Shown: piece after piece, positions 51,522 to 62,899 of the stretch | Layout: every line of letters starts with the position of its first letter | Position numbering within the stretch: position 1 is the first letter of the stretch | Origin: Strongylocentrotus droebachiensis | Lineage: Eukaryota > Echinodermata > Echinoidea > Camarodonta > Strongylocentrotidae | Length of the DNA: 64,000 nt | NCBI GenBank assembly: GCA_035222895.1 | Contig: JAVYIG010000065.1 | Location: forward strand, 744,001-808,000 | Direction: 5' to 3' | The notes under the pieces: generated by a model | Databases searched by the model: none | What the model saw: the letters and a program-made list of their open reading frames with translations, nothing else | Told to the model about the DNA's origin: nothing | Position numbers and translations under genes: made by a program

Positions 51522-51911
51522 TATACCTCAGTTGCTCCTACGAGACCGTCGTCTTGCCAAACCAACTCTACACCGACTCCAAACCGACAGATTATTGGCC
51601 ATTAGGGGTAACGTAATGGTTCGTTCGGTCTGGTGTCGGTCTGGTGTCGGTCTGGTGTCGGTCAGGTGTCGGTCAGGTGTCGGTCTGGTGTCGATCGAGT
51701 GTCGGTCAAGTGTCGGTCTGATGTCGGTCTTGTTGGTGTGACCAAGTATATTACAATGGTTTACCTCGAAGGACCAAGGGTCAATGTGGAGCAGGTTTTG
51801 CGGTGTGACTATTACGTACCTCACCAACACCAAACCGACCGACTCATGGCCATTTGTGGTCATGTAATTTGTTGACGGTCTGGTGTCGGCCTCGTCGGTA
51901 TAACTGGTATA
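51522..51911. mobile_element. CCTCAGTCACACC-family element containing an 11-bp array
   Basis: The left end TATACCTCAGTTGCTCCTAC and, from the right, TATACCAGTTATACCGACGA are diverged inverted repeats that run into CGAGACCG / CGAGGCCG. The interior holds GACCGACACCA words and the 11-bp array at 51627-51740. Non-autonomous; open frames inside are spurious. Confidence 0.55.
51627..51740. repeat. Minisatellite, 11-bp unit GGTCTGGTGTC, about 10 copies
   Basis: Consecutive GGTCTGGTGTC units with single-base variants (GGTCAGGTGTC, GATCGAGTGTC, GGTCAAGTGTC, GGTCTGATGTC), decaying to the right. Confidence 0.92.
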
Positions 51912-51919
51912 TAAATCGG

Positions 51920-53660
51920 TAGATATTCCTAAAAAGGCAAGGTAATATATATGAACATTAGAGCAAGACTCCTTGCTACGAGTCTGGAAGAGCAAAATGT
52001 GGTGAACCGGACAGTATCATTATTAAGTCAATGTTATATCAGTATAGATAAGATAGAATCCGCACGCTTCTTTATCAGAGGGTAGGTGTAGTAAATTGGT
52101 TGAGAGAATGTTCGATAAGAGCTTGACTTTATCTCCCTTAAATTAGATTTGCCTCCTGACTCCAACGCTGTCCATCTGTTCGTGGCATTAGGAAAATTGA
52201 TTGTCATGTACATGGATAACATTTCAATGTGAGGCCAGGACCGCAAGTGAAGGGTTTCGAGCTTTGGACAAATTTTGTCGATAATTTGTTGGTACATTCC
52301 CATAAATTTATACTCCTTTTTAGCTTATCTGAGTCATCTCATTTTAGCTTCACTCTCATTATGTTATGTTTTTTGTTTGGATGTATGATATTTATGTATG
52401 TTTATTTTGTATTTGTAAATGTGACTATTCTGTATTTTTAATGATGAGAGTAAAAATGAACTTGAACTTTAACAGGAAAGCAATATTTGCGATTCAGAAG
52501 GGTTCTTAGGTTATAAAATTAATGTGCTGATAAGGTTACACAGATCATGGATGCCACTTGGAGATGTATTCCTCTTTGCGCTGGCAGGGCAACATAAGAA
52601 TCACTGACTTCTGGTAATTATAACCAAATGAATTACCAGAGACAACAAGTAATGATAATTTTGCCTGGGAGATGAATGAAACTGAAAAAGAGGCAAACAC
52701 TGAGTAGAAGGAGAAATTAAAAAGTGATGGGTGAAGATGTATGACGCTAAAGGTTACTCGATCGTAAATAGTTTCGAAAAATCAACTCAAGGGCAATATA
52801 AATACACTTGTGTGCATCCCTTAGAAGACTAGAACTCATGTTCGGAACTCGTCATTTTAAGGGTCGCGCTTTCAACGAGGTGATGGACAAGGCTAGTGAT
52901 TTTTCGAAAGTAGTTGCTATCGTGTTGAGTGTAAAATGAAATGGGGCATATAGGTGGAGGGGGGGGGGGTGGGGGTGGGCTTAAACGAGGAGAAAGCAAA
53001 TGAGCAATATTTAAAACGAGACCCCTCTCCCTTTCCCATCCTGTCCTGTCCCCCTCTCCCTCCATCGCCGTCTCCATTTCTCTCTTTCCATTGTTCCCTA
53101 TATTGTCTGGATATTTATGTTCTATTCTTTTATCTTGTAGTTCTTTTTTTGCGGGGGAGGTGTTAAAAAGTGAAAAATATTCCCACGGAGATGGTATTGG
53201 ACCCTAGTGTATCGGGTGCCCCCTTCCGCTGCAACCGTCCATGAAGTCCCCATGCATGATACAACTATCGTCAGACTTAAAGATGCTACATGGTTTGATA
53301 CATGTACAAGATGTGTCTATAATTTGATTGTGGCCATGTCAACGTAATATTTACAATTGCCATTTCGTAACGTGTCTAAAAGATTATGTCGGAGCAAAGG
53401 AAATAGAGATATGGGAAAACGTTTTTATGAAGTTGAGCGGGTTCTTTCTATCAAACACAATACATTTGTTATATTACTAGATAAACGGAGGCATGTGCAA
53501 CTGATGTAACAATGTTTGTTTTACCAATATGTCACAACATGTACTTTGTTCAAGTCTACTGTTTTGTTCTTGCTCGAGCTTGATTGAATACATTTTTTCT
53601 TTGGAAAAAAAGGGGGAAAAAGTAAATATGTGAGTACATGGCCACATTTAATATGTCGAA
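51920..53660. other. Intergenic segment
   Basis: A T-rich stretch at 52360-52475 ending AAAAATGAACTTGAACTTTAA looks like a retroelement 3' tail but has no coding remnant. A G-tract lies near 52961-52978. No gene recognised. Confidence 0.3.
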
Positions 53661-53671
53661 TATGTTCAGGT

Positions 53672-53891
53672 AATGGCGTAGGTAAGGGATGGGGCACGAG
53701 GACACCCCATCAAATTGTAACCAAAAAGAAGAGACGAAGTAAGGGGAAAATCGGAGGAAAAATTTAAAAGATGAGGGGCATCCATTCCATATACCCTCCC
53801 CACTCTATGACCACGTACGCTCTCTCGCATTCCACAAGACCTATCCCCCGTACAAGATCCCCTCAACGATTGTTTACACGCTACGCCACTG
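53672..53891. mobile_element. Possible hAT-like fragment with TGGCGTAG ends
   Basis: The left end is AATGGCGTAGGTAAGGG and the right end, read inward, CAGTGGCGTAGCG. CAGTGGCGTAGC is a common hAT terminus. The left end is decayed and no target duplication is clear. Confidence 0.35.
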
Positions 53892-54060
53892 TGACTGTGT
53901 CCAGGGCCTCATAAATACAACATCATGTTGGCTGTTTTAGAAATAACGTAATACTGTATACGTATAGAAAAGAATGCATGTATTTAGTAAAGAAAGACTA
54001 GTTGAATCCAACAGAATGGGCACGGTATGAAGATTGAGCACGATGATCTTTGTTTTTCCT

Positions 54061-54300
54061 TGTTTTTTTTTCTTCTTCTTCATCGTCTTACTATTACTGG
54101 TATTGTTATTAACATTATGATAGTTATTATGTTTTTTTATTTATCTATTTATTCATTTTTTTAATCTATTGATTTTTTTTATTCATGTATTTATTTATTG
54201 ATTTCATTATTAATATATTTCTTTCTTTATTTATTTATTTATCCTTTCATTTAGATATGTATATATTTGTTTGTTTTATTTTATTTCTGCACTTTTCAAC
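54061..54300. repeat. ATTT-rich low-complexity stretch
   Basis: T-rich sequence with many TATTTATTTATT units, followed by A-rich sequence to about 54400. Confidence 0.75.
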
Positions 54301-54840
54301 ATATTAATATACAGTGATATACAAAATAGGTACATAAATATCATCAAAAAAGTTAAAATACATAATAAGAATAAAAAATAAACACAGTTGACAAATCATT
54401 TCAAAATTGAAAAATGCAGGAGACCGCCATCATAAGCTAGAGCTTGAACGTTATGTCGACCTTTTATTTTTATTTGTTTATATTTCAATAGTTATTCCGA
54501 AGTTTCGTAAAATAAACGTGATAAATAGCTCGGGTCACGGATCAGAATGATGGTCAGGTTGATGAACCATTTACGTTTTTTGAAACGGTGCCCCCCCCTC
54601 CCTCTTTACATTTTAAGGGCATCAGTGTGTCCCGGATTACGAGTCTTATAGAGTTATGGACATTCGAAATAATAAACCGAGAATAACCCAATGACCTTGA
54701 TCACCTATTTGATTGGTTCACTTTCCAGGAAAAGGGAAATTTATTAGTATGGATCAGAATTATAGATTTTGGATGAATAAAGTAACGAATGACAAATGAC
54801 ATGAAATCTTCAACGTAATAGAGACAAGATGGATATGTGT

Positions 54841-55240
54841 GTGTGACAGAGAGAGAGAGGGGGAGAGAGAGGGAGAGAGAGAGAGAGAGGGAGAGGGAGA
54901 GAGAGAGAGAGGGAGAGAGAGAGAGAGAGAGGGTGAATCTATTTTTGTTAAACATCTTTAGTTATCACTCTAAACCCTATGCAGTCATGAAGGTATGGGA
55001 TCGAAAAATCAAAATATATTAAAAAATAACAAAATAAACAAACACAAAATTCAGGCAAAACGCACAAAAGCGACAAGAGGACGAGAGAGAGATAGAAAGA
55101 GAAAATGAACTAGTGGAAATAAAGAAAAAATGCAAAGATAGACAATGCGAGGAAAGAGGGGAGAATGAGAAGAAAAAAATGAAAGAGAGAGAGAGAGAGA
55201 GAGAGAAGGGAAAGACAGATGAGATGAGAAAGGTAGATGG
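54841..55240. repeat. GA microsatellite cluster
   Basis: (GA)n/(GGGA)n at 54841-54933 and a second purine-rich stretch at 55082-55240. Confidence 0.88.
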
Positions 55241-55555
55241 AGAAAATGAACTGGATAGCCGGACCATTCAAAAGTATTTTTTTTCTAGGAGACGTTTTTA
55301 AAAGAAAAGCTCTCGATATCCGAAAGAGTGCATGGGTAGGAATTATGTTTCAACTGCCAAGGTGAGGCTCTTATAGTCCAACACCAATGATGATAATGAT
55401 AATAAAAAGCATCCTCCGTGGAAGGCGGTAAGCCGAACCTCTCTATAATATCGACCATTTGCATCCTTGACAAATCATATCAGCTTGACCTAGAATGATA
55501 AAAGGAAATAAATAGAGAATGGTATCCATTCCATATTCAGATTCTTGGGAAGAGA

Positions 55556-55590
55556 ATGAGAGAGGGAGGGAGAGAGGAAGGGAGAAAGAA

Positions 55591-55626
<36 letters not shown>

Positions 55627-55647
55627 TATGCGTGTGTGTGTGTGTGT
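55556..55647. repeat. GA and GT microsatellites
   Basis: A GA/GGA run to 55626 followed by (TG)n at 55632-55647. Confidence 0.88.
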
Positions 55648-55749
55648 TTGTCTGTGCCTGGGATTTATCGGCTTTTAGTGGAAGGCCATGAATTTTTCAT
55701 CTATGTTGATAAATGGATAGTGTTGATTCGAGATCAATTGGATCAAATT

Positions 55750-56460
55750 CTTTAATTATCTTTTTAAAATAAATGCCAATTAAATAAAATATTAAATATA
55801 ACAAATAAATCAAATATTACAAGAACGCCTGTCCGGCTAGACAAATTTTCGTAAAAATAAACCTTTCGCCTTTGGAAATGTCAAATTTGTCAGCTGTTTT
55901 CAAATTTCATCAATATGAATAAAACTGTATCTGTGAGTAGTAAGTTCAGAAAATGTTAACATAAAATCCGTGAGATATTAGCAAATTTTTGTTGATCGAT
56001 TAAGTTTAAAAATGCAAAACTACACTTGGGATTTCTCTCAAAGGTACAAGTAACAAGCTGCAAAGCGGTTCTCTTCTAAAGATATTTCAATAGAGAGGTT
56101 AGATTAAAATATAACTGCATGCTACAAAATAATGACAGTCGTAAGCTGTATTTAAAAGACTGCTTAAAAAAAAAGAGAATACTTGAAGAATATTTAAAAA
56201 GTCAGCATCATAAGACCATCAGGAAACCGGCATTATACAATCAAAGAATAATGCAGCCGTCCCACCATTACATCATCTCTCTAACATATTTTTTTGTTTT
56301 TTGCATTAATATCAAAAGATGAGTCATGATCCATCACAAACACAAAAATAAAATCATTTGCAAACGACAACAACAACAGCAAAAATCGGAGATCCTACAA
56401 AGTGAAAGCAGCGGAAACGCTGAAAAGTTAAACTTTTTATCCCAATAAAAAACCGGAAAC
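55750..56460. other. Intergenic segment
   Basis: AT-rich; no gene or repeat recognised. Confidence 0.35.
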
Positions 56461-56467
56461 CCCCTAC

Positions 56468-56909
56468 CAGGCGCGGATCTACGGGGGGGGTTTAGGGGGT
56501 TTAAACCCCCCCCTTGGGCGGCCCCAAAAAAAAAAAAAAAAAAAAAAGGAAAAAAAAAAGAAGAAAAAAAAGAAAAAAGAAAGAAAAAAGAACGCACGCT
56601 GGAGAGAAACCCTTTCAAGTGCAAATATTGTGAGAAGATATTCAACTCATCTGGTAACTTAACCAAACACATGATAACTCTGGATATAACTGTGTATTTA
56701 ACTGTTACTTGATTTAAAAAGACGTTATCATGCACTGCTTTTTATGGTCTCCATTGTGTTAATAGATGCCAGGAAAACATCACTTACGGGGTTCAAATAA
56801 ACACCCCCCAAAAAAATCGGCTCGCCGCTTCGCGGCTCGTGGACGATGCTCCGCATCGTCATTATTTTGGTCAACCCCCCCCCTTAGCAAAAAGCTAGAT
56901 CCGCCCCTG
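56468..56909. mobile_element. hAT-like MITE carrying a zinc-finger fragment
   Basis: The ends are CAGGCGCGGATCTACG on the left and, read from the right, CAGGGGCGGATCTAGC, each leading into a G tract. CCTAC directly abuts both ends (56463-56467 and 56910-56914) as a short target duplication. The interior holds a long A/AAG stretch and a C2H2 zinc-finger fragment. It also holds two tandem hairpins near the right end: GCCGC/GCGGC with a TTC loop, and GACGATGC/GCATCGTC with a TCC loop. No transposase. Confidence 0.68.
56592..56670 (+). pseudogene. C2H2 zinc-finger fragment, frameshifted and truncated
   Basis: One frame encodes THAGEKPF, matching the TGEKPF-type linker between C2H2 fingers. After one extra T in the Phe codon the adjacent frame continues KCKYCEKIFNSSGNLTKHM: C-x2-C, twelve residues, then the first His, with the usual Phe and Leu. 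The second zinc-binding His is missing; the DNA reads as if about 4 bp were lost just after HMIT. It lies inside the hAT-like element at 56468-56909 with no neighbouring fingers. C2H2 fingers bind DNA in intact proteins; this piece cannot. Confidence 0.7.
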
Positions 56910-56919
56910 CCTACCATGG

Positions 56920-57721
56920 CGGTTCACGGTCTCCCCTAGCGATCATTTGACCTCGATTGACCTCTGTAATCAGGGGTTGTGGTATTACCCTGGATGACGC
57001 ACCCAGGGCTCCGATACGTCACCATCATCGAGTTCTACAAGTTCATTTTTGTTTTCTTCCTATATTTTCCATCTTTTTAATATGAGTTAACGAGTGTATC
57101 TACGTACATGTACGTGTTATTCATTAATTTTGTTGAGAGTCGAGATTATTCTTTATAAGAATGCAAGGTGCGCATATAAATGATAACGTGTCGCAATAGC
57201 ATAGGTCTACCCCATTTTCCTTATAAATAAATGGTAAAAAAAAACAGGAGGGGGAATCGATTTGAATGGAAATGGTTTATCCATCAAAATGTCATGACTG
57301 AACTGCGAAATTATTCACGAAGAAAATGGAATAATAAAATGCAGAATACTGAATTTACACAGTATACAACTAAGCTAATGAGAGAGAGAGGGGGTGGAGA
57401 GAGACGCAGAGAGCAAAAGGTAGAGATGGGAGAGAAGGGACGGGGAAAGGGAGAAGGGATGGTAGAGAAGAGGAAAATAAAGAAAGAGGGCCAGGGGAAT
57501 TATCAGTGGGCATATGAATTTATTGGGAAACGCGCGGGCCTTCTCATGTAGATGAAATAAGAGAGAGTGAGCGAAGCGACCGAGCAAGGAAGAGGTCTTC
57601 TTTCTCATTTCCCCTCTATCTTTTTTCCTCTTTCTTTCTCTTCTTTCCCTGCCCTTTTCCCTCTACTCGATGAGGGGAAGGCGGGATGTGTCTCCCGTAG
57701 CCGTGCCACTGGGGAGGGGGT

Positions 57722-57759
<38 letters not shown>

Positions 57760-58180
57760 AGGCCAAGTCGAGGGAAGCGGAAAGGAAAGTAGCTCAATAC
57801 GATGACATTATCATATGTCGTGTCCCAGGTCGCTTAAGGACACAGGGTGATTTTCATATCCGATATTAGGGCAGCCCCCGCTAAGGATCAAAGCGGGACT
57901 GGGAAAGACCAAGCTGAGTCGGTGAAAGAGGAGTAAGACAAAAGTCAAATAGTCTCAACAGAGTAACCATTGTTACCCTGGCCAAGGAGAACAGCAAGAT
58001 ACCAGTAGGTCGTTAGGACGCTTAATTCTATTTTTTTAGGGAAGGAAAAACAAGCGTTATTCATCATTTTTGTGATATATTTTTCTTTTCTTGATTGTAC
58101 AAGGCCTTTCAAATCAAAGTTGAATACGATTTATCATGTTATCGATCTTAAGGAAATATTAATATTTTAGTGAGTGGTGC
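56920..58180. repeat. Intergenic segment with GA/CT low-complexity blocks
   Basis: GA-rich at 57379-57480, CT-rich at 57602-57665, and (GA)n at 57724-57757. A GTAGCCGTGCCACTGG word near 57697 resembles a hAT end. No gene. Confidence 0.6.
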
Positions 58181-58199
58181 ACATATTATATAAGGTTGA

Positions 58200-58410
58200 C
58201 CCTTTCCAGCGCCCGAGCGGGGGTTGGGAGGGGGTGTCCCCTGGGGGCGGCGGAGAGTCTTGAACGGGCACCTATTGGACTGAAAGGGCACTTATCTGAA
58301 GTAAAAGAGGGCACTTTTTATATGTAAAAAGGGGTACTTTTGTGGAACTTGAAAAATGCCTCCCGGGCGCATCGCCTTTGGTGTCCCCCCCCCCCCCCCC
58401 CTCCCAGGGT
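58200..58410. repeat. GC-rich repeat fragment ending in C17
   Basis: GGGCACTT-type words recur (near 58274, 58298 and 58310), with G-rich sequence at the left and a C17 tract at 58385-58401. Looks like a remnant of a G-tract-bearing transposon; no clean ends found. Confidence 0.4.
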
Positions 58411-58419
58411 AGGGAAGAT

Positions 58420-60880
58420 GTTGGCATTTTTCTGTTTGAAAATCAAGTTCGGGTTCCAAAATGTTGAACACTGGAACAGTTTCACTAATAATTGTGTTGT
58501 TTGCATATTTGCATTGTTTCCTTTATTCATATCAGACTGAGCATCCTCCTCCATGGATAGCACTTGTTGTATATATGTGTTTTTTAGAGCAACCGATGCA
58601 AACAGAAAATACCAAAATACTTCTCGAAAAACATATGTGGGCGTTTTTCGCAAAACATTCAGAATTTGTTTTCAACACACTAGGGTTTTATCTTCTGAAA
58701 GTAGTGATACAAAATGTTTAAAATCAAGGTAAAAAGATTTATCCACAAATAATTGTTTTCATTAGGCTCCCTCCCCTTATAATCCTGAGATGTAATTAAC
58801 GAGAATAAAGAAATAAGAACAACGGAATAGGAATATTTTGTTTTAAAGAGCAAAAGCGGAGAAAAGTATTGAGAACATGAAGAGGGGGTCACATGGGAGA
58901 TTAAAACAAAAATAGGGTAGTAATGATAATGAAAGAGAATTTTTGTAAAAGACAAAGTTATAGGAGGGTAAAGATGACGATTAAAAGTATTTAAACTGTG
59001 TAGGCAAAATTAATGGAAGAGAAGGAGATATACGATCGAAAGACATTCAAAACTGTCCGAGGAGAATTCACAGTTTGGTAAAAACTACCAAATTACACTT
59101 TCACCTAGGTGAAAGAGCAGATGTTCCTGCTTGAACTCTGCTAAATACCCTCCATGCTAATGATATTAAGCGACCCGTAATGCTGTTTAGAATAGCTCTA
59201 GGGTTAACATCGACAACTAGACCCCCAAAAAGCTTTGAAACGAAATAAATATATTTTTATTTTCTTGAAGAACGAATCCCTCATCGTTATCGCAGGCGAT
59301 AGACGGGGATGTTGATATATACCTTGGAGGGATTTCGGGAAGGTGTGCAAACGTAATTCCGGTGGCTGGTGAAAGAATGGGTAGTCGTTGAAGTATGAGG
59401 ACCTGGAGGTATACTTACACTTGTCAGGACGAAACTAGTCGACGGTTATCAGGCCAGTGACCCTGTATATGTAATTGTTTGTACCCGTATTACATGGTGA
59501 GGCCAAATAGTAATTTAAAAACATCCAACAGATTTTAAAATGTTAATACGCATACAAGTATGTTTAATCGTTTGTCAATGCTTAGAAATCCAAAATCAGT
59601 CCCCGAGGTTCAGAGGCCTGCAGGAATTTTAAATATATGTTGTATAGTTGATCCTATAGGGCCGGTTGGTGTTTTAAATAAGGGCTCATGTTTCCAAGCG
59701 CAGGTGGCTTAAAAATAAGAACAAAATAAAATATAATCAAAGGCTGATCACCACTTGATTTCCAAGCTGTATCTTAATCCCAGTCCGCCCCTCCCTACGA
59801 ATATTTTTTTAATTCTTCATACACTGTAGCAATAGATTAAAATATTCAGCATATTACTTCAAAAAATGGAGTTGATAACGTAGAAATTTTAATGTCAAAT
59901 TTCGATTACAAAAAAACAAAAGCGGCTCTCAACTGCCATGACGCATTGTTTTCGACTGAATACTCCCCCCCCCCCCCATCAACAAAAAAGAAAGTTGAAG
60001 TTCAAGGGGGTCGTCTCAAAATTCGAAAAATTCGTTCCAAACCTCAATTCTAGGAAATCGATGATTTTTACGAGAAGATAATTTACAACGCACATGTATG
60101 TTACTGTGATAGAGCAGGTTTGAAGGTAACAGTTCAATCAAGAGCTTTCAGCTTTCAAATATTTGGACAGCTTGATGGTAATTGCCCCCATCATATCGTA
60201 AACTTCTTAAAGAATTCGAATGACAGACATGAAACGCTGCAGCTATTTTTGAATTGGGGGGGGGGGGGGGGCACATGACGGGTGGAGCCTGATAAGAGGG
60301 TGGATGGGGGGGGGGGAGAAATGATGAACAGTTGCATGCATAGTGTCACATATGCTCTTCTCATGTATTTGTAAACAAACAAAAAAGTTACCATTTGAAA
60401 AGAAAATAATCCTTTCTGTCAAGTAATGACCAGGGGCGTTGTAGATCACTAATTCCTGTCGGCAAACTGATAATGAAATAAAATGATGCAACCTTAGGCG
60501 GGCAATTTGGAAACCAAGGGCGTCTTTTTGCCTCTCGGAAAATCAAATAATCTAAGCGACTTATTTCTTGAACAGTCCACTCTTTTAACTCAAATCTCTA
60601 GAAACCATTGAGGACATAGGTCTACTTGGCCAACTTTGTTTAGGGAGGAGGAGGTATTAGTCCACGCGAATGTACAAACAAACAGGAATAGAGGCTCATA
60701 CTTTGCCGACAGACGTTCAAATATGCTGACATTGAAGGTGCCAAGAACATTTTTTATAATCATAATCTATCACGGGAGAGCAATACCAGGAGGTAACCCT
60801 GCTATGCCAAATGCTTTAACCACCACTCTTTAAGCAGAGTAGGGTATTGTAGGAGAAAACTATCTTACATGAGGTAGATT
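58420..60880. other. Intergenic segment
   Basis: Holds the palindrome at 59098-59115 and a neighbouring hairpin at 59074-59092, plus C and G tracts near 59965, 60258 and 60308. No gene recognised. Confidence 0.35.
59098..59115. repeat. Perfect 18-bp palindrome
   Basis: CTTTCACCTAGGTGAAAG, immediately right of a second small hairpin (TTTGGTA, five bases, TACCAAA, 59074-59092). Confidence 0.85.
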
Positions 60881-60889
60881 CGAAAAATT

Positions 60890-61140
60890 CCTTTAACTGG
60901 TGTTTACCAAGCCCTTGACCAGCTTTTAGCCAGCCTGATCACCTATGAGCAGCATGCGACAGTCATTCTTTGTCACTAGGATGTTTGCTTGCATCCCTAT
61001 TACATCAATTCATTTAACTAGCCTTTAACCAGCCTTCAATAACCCTTTAACCGGCCTTTAAACCAGCCTTATCACCATTGACCAGCATACGGCATTGGAG
61101 ACGACAGTTGTTCTATGTCACATGAATGTTAGTGATGTGT
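60890..61140. repeat. Degenerate direct repeat with CCTTTAACCAG words
   Basis: Two diverged halves contain CCAGCCT-ATCACC-GAGCAGCAT-like blocks, about 60935 and 61068. Between them lie tandem CCTTTAACCAGCC variants (61020-61070). Non-coding. Confidence 0.45.
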
Positions 61141-61149
61141 TGGCTATCT

Positions 61150-62180
61150 TTGTCAGTCCATCACGATGTCTTGTTATCTTGTCAGTGTGAGTCGCATCCG
61201 ATCATGATTAGTCTCTCAGCGGGAGACATGGGACATCTTTCAGCCACGTTATTAGTTAGCTTGTTTAGATTTACAAAATGTGAGCTGGTTAATTGCGTGA
61301 GCCAAGAATAAGTTTACACTGATGTTAAGAGTTAGGACGCTGATGAATGCCTCCCATTGAATAATTTCCCCCATAAAATATCACGATTATTGGTTTCGTC
61401 TTTCCTTTAGATTTTTCTTCGTATTAGTTTTAAACGCCTCACTCACCTTCATTACTGTATTTTATCTTATTCCCCTGAAAAACTTATTTGGTGATGAAAA
61501 CCATCTGCCTGAGCGCCAGTGTATTGTCGGAAACAATTATTCCACACCCTCCTCCCATCCCCGCCATAAACAAATATATCAATTTGGTTATCTGTTTTAT
61601 TTCTTGCTACCAACTACAGAGGTACCGAAGTGCCAACGTCATATTCGCTCGTTGTCCAGTTTACTGGTTCTGAACATCACAGCCTGCGCATGAGGTTCAC
61701 CGCGAAATAATTCAAGCAATGGGCTGGAGCAGGGAAACTCAAATGTTTGGGGCCGGTGCAATCAACACGCCGTTGTTATCACAAATTGTTTGGAACCAGC
61801 AACCTTCCCAACTTGGCCAGTATGACGTCCGACTTCGGTACTCTATTATATTTTTGATATAGGGGCTCTTGCATAAAATAGTTGTAATAGAACTGTTTTA
61901 CTAAACATTTAAAATTGTAATATGCATGTTTCTCTCCGGAACCCCTGCTTAGCTACCAGTACTTTAATTCACCAGCGATTCATACTGGTATCTTTATAGA
62001 TGGTATCCACTTTGCATACATATTTTGTTCTTCTCTTTTTCTTTTCTTTTCTTCTTTTTTTCCTTTTCTTTAGGGGGGGGGGGTCTTTTTATATATTCAG
62101 ACAAGAGACCCTTCTTCACATTTTGAATCGACCACAGCTTTCATCTTTTATTGCTCTCTTATATGTATCTCTTCTCAATT
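61150..62180. other. Intergenic segment
   Basis: No gene recognised. Contains a short G tract at about 62073-62082. Confidence 0.3.
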
Positions 62181-62186
62181 TGACCC

Positions 62187-62226
<40 letters not shown>

Positions 62227-62535
62227 TCTCTATCCCTTTCTGTCTATACATGTATACCACTCTCTCCCCACACATCCGGGAGAATAGAAAGATTTTTGAA
62301 TTTTCATCATCGTCATCAATACCATCCCTCCTCGATATCTCTCTATTCTATCTCTCTCTCTCACTCTCTCCCTCTCTGCTTCTGCTTTCTCTCCCTTCTC
62401 TATCCTGTCTCTCTCTCTCTTTCTGTCTTTCTCTCAATCTTGATGTCTTGCCGAATCCCTCTCTCCTTTCCTCTTTTCTTTTCTCATCCTCTCCATCTCT
62501 CTTCCTACCCTTTATCTCATTCCTTATCTCCCTTT
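62187..62535. repeat. CT-rich microsatellite region
   Basis: (CT)n at 62187-62240 and further CT-rich sequence at 62338-62535, giving spurious Ser/Leu-rich frames. Confidence 0.88.
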
Positions 62536-62683
62536 CTGTTTCTCATGTCAGCAATGCAGATGTAAACTCACTCCACTCATCAGTAAGATGCAATCCTACT
62601 GTCTTCCCATCTATTACCGGTATCACAAAGATAAACATGCACACAAGAGCAAGGCTAAAATAGACAAAATATACCAGGCAACG

Positions 62684-62850
62684 TTTGCTTGACATATGCC
62701 AACTGAACTCTCGTTTATTCCTCTTTACTTCCAAACAATATATTCCTATTTTCTTGTACAACAAAAATATAAATTTGCTTGACACATACCAACTGAACTC
62801 TCGTTTATTCCTCTTTACTTACAAACAATATATTCCTATTTTCTTTTACA
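62684..62850. repeat. Two-copy tandem duplication, 90-bp unit
   Basis: TTTGCTTGACA begins at 62684 and at 62774; the copies differ at only a few positions. The period is a multiple of three, so a + strand frame reads two near-identical 30-residue units. The copies look non-coding otherwise. Confidence 0.85.
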
Positions 62851-62851
62851 G

Positions 62852-62886
62852 CAAAATTTGGTTTTTATAGTAGTATCAACTACAAG
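62852..62886 (+). other. Candidate 35-bp micro-exon
   Basis: A strong acceptor TTTTCTTTTACAG (to 62851) and a consensus donor AAG|GTAAGT (62884-62892) bracket 35 bp. Two of three frames are open. The acceptor lies in the second copy of the 90-bp duplication; the first copy has ACAAC at the same place, so it lacks the AG. No partner exon is identified. Confidence 0.2.
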
Positions 62887-62899
62887 GTAAGTCTGTATT

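Noticed and set aside
51528-51995. 155-codon minus-strand frame rich in TRPTPDRH repeats
   Set aside because: It is a translation of the 11-bp array and its host transposon.
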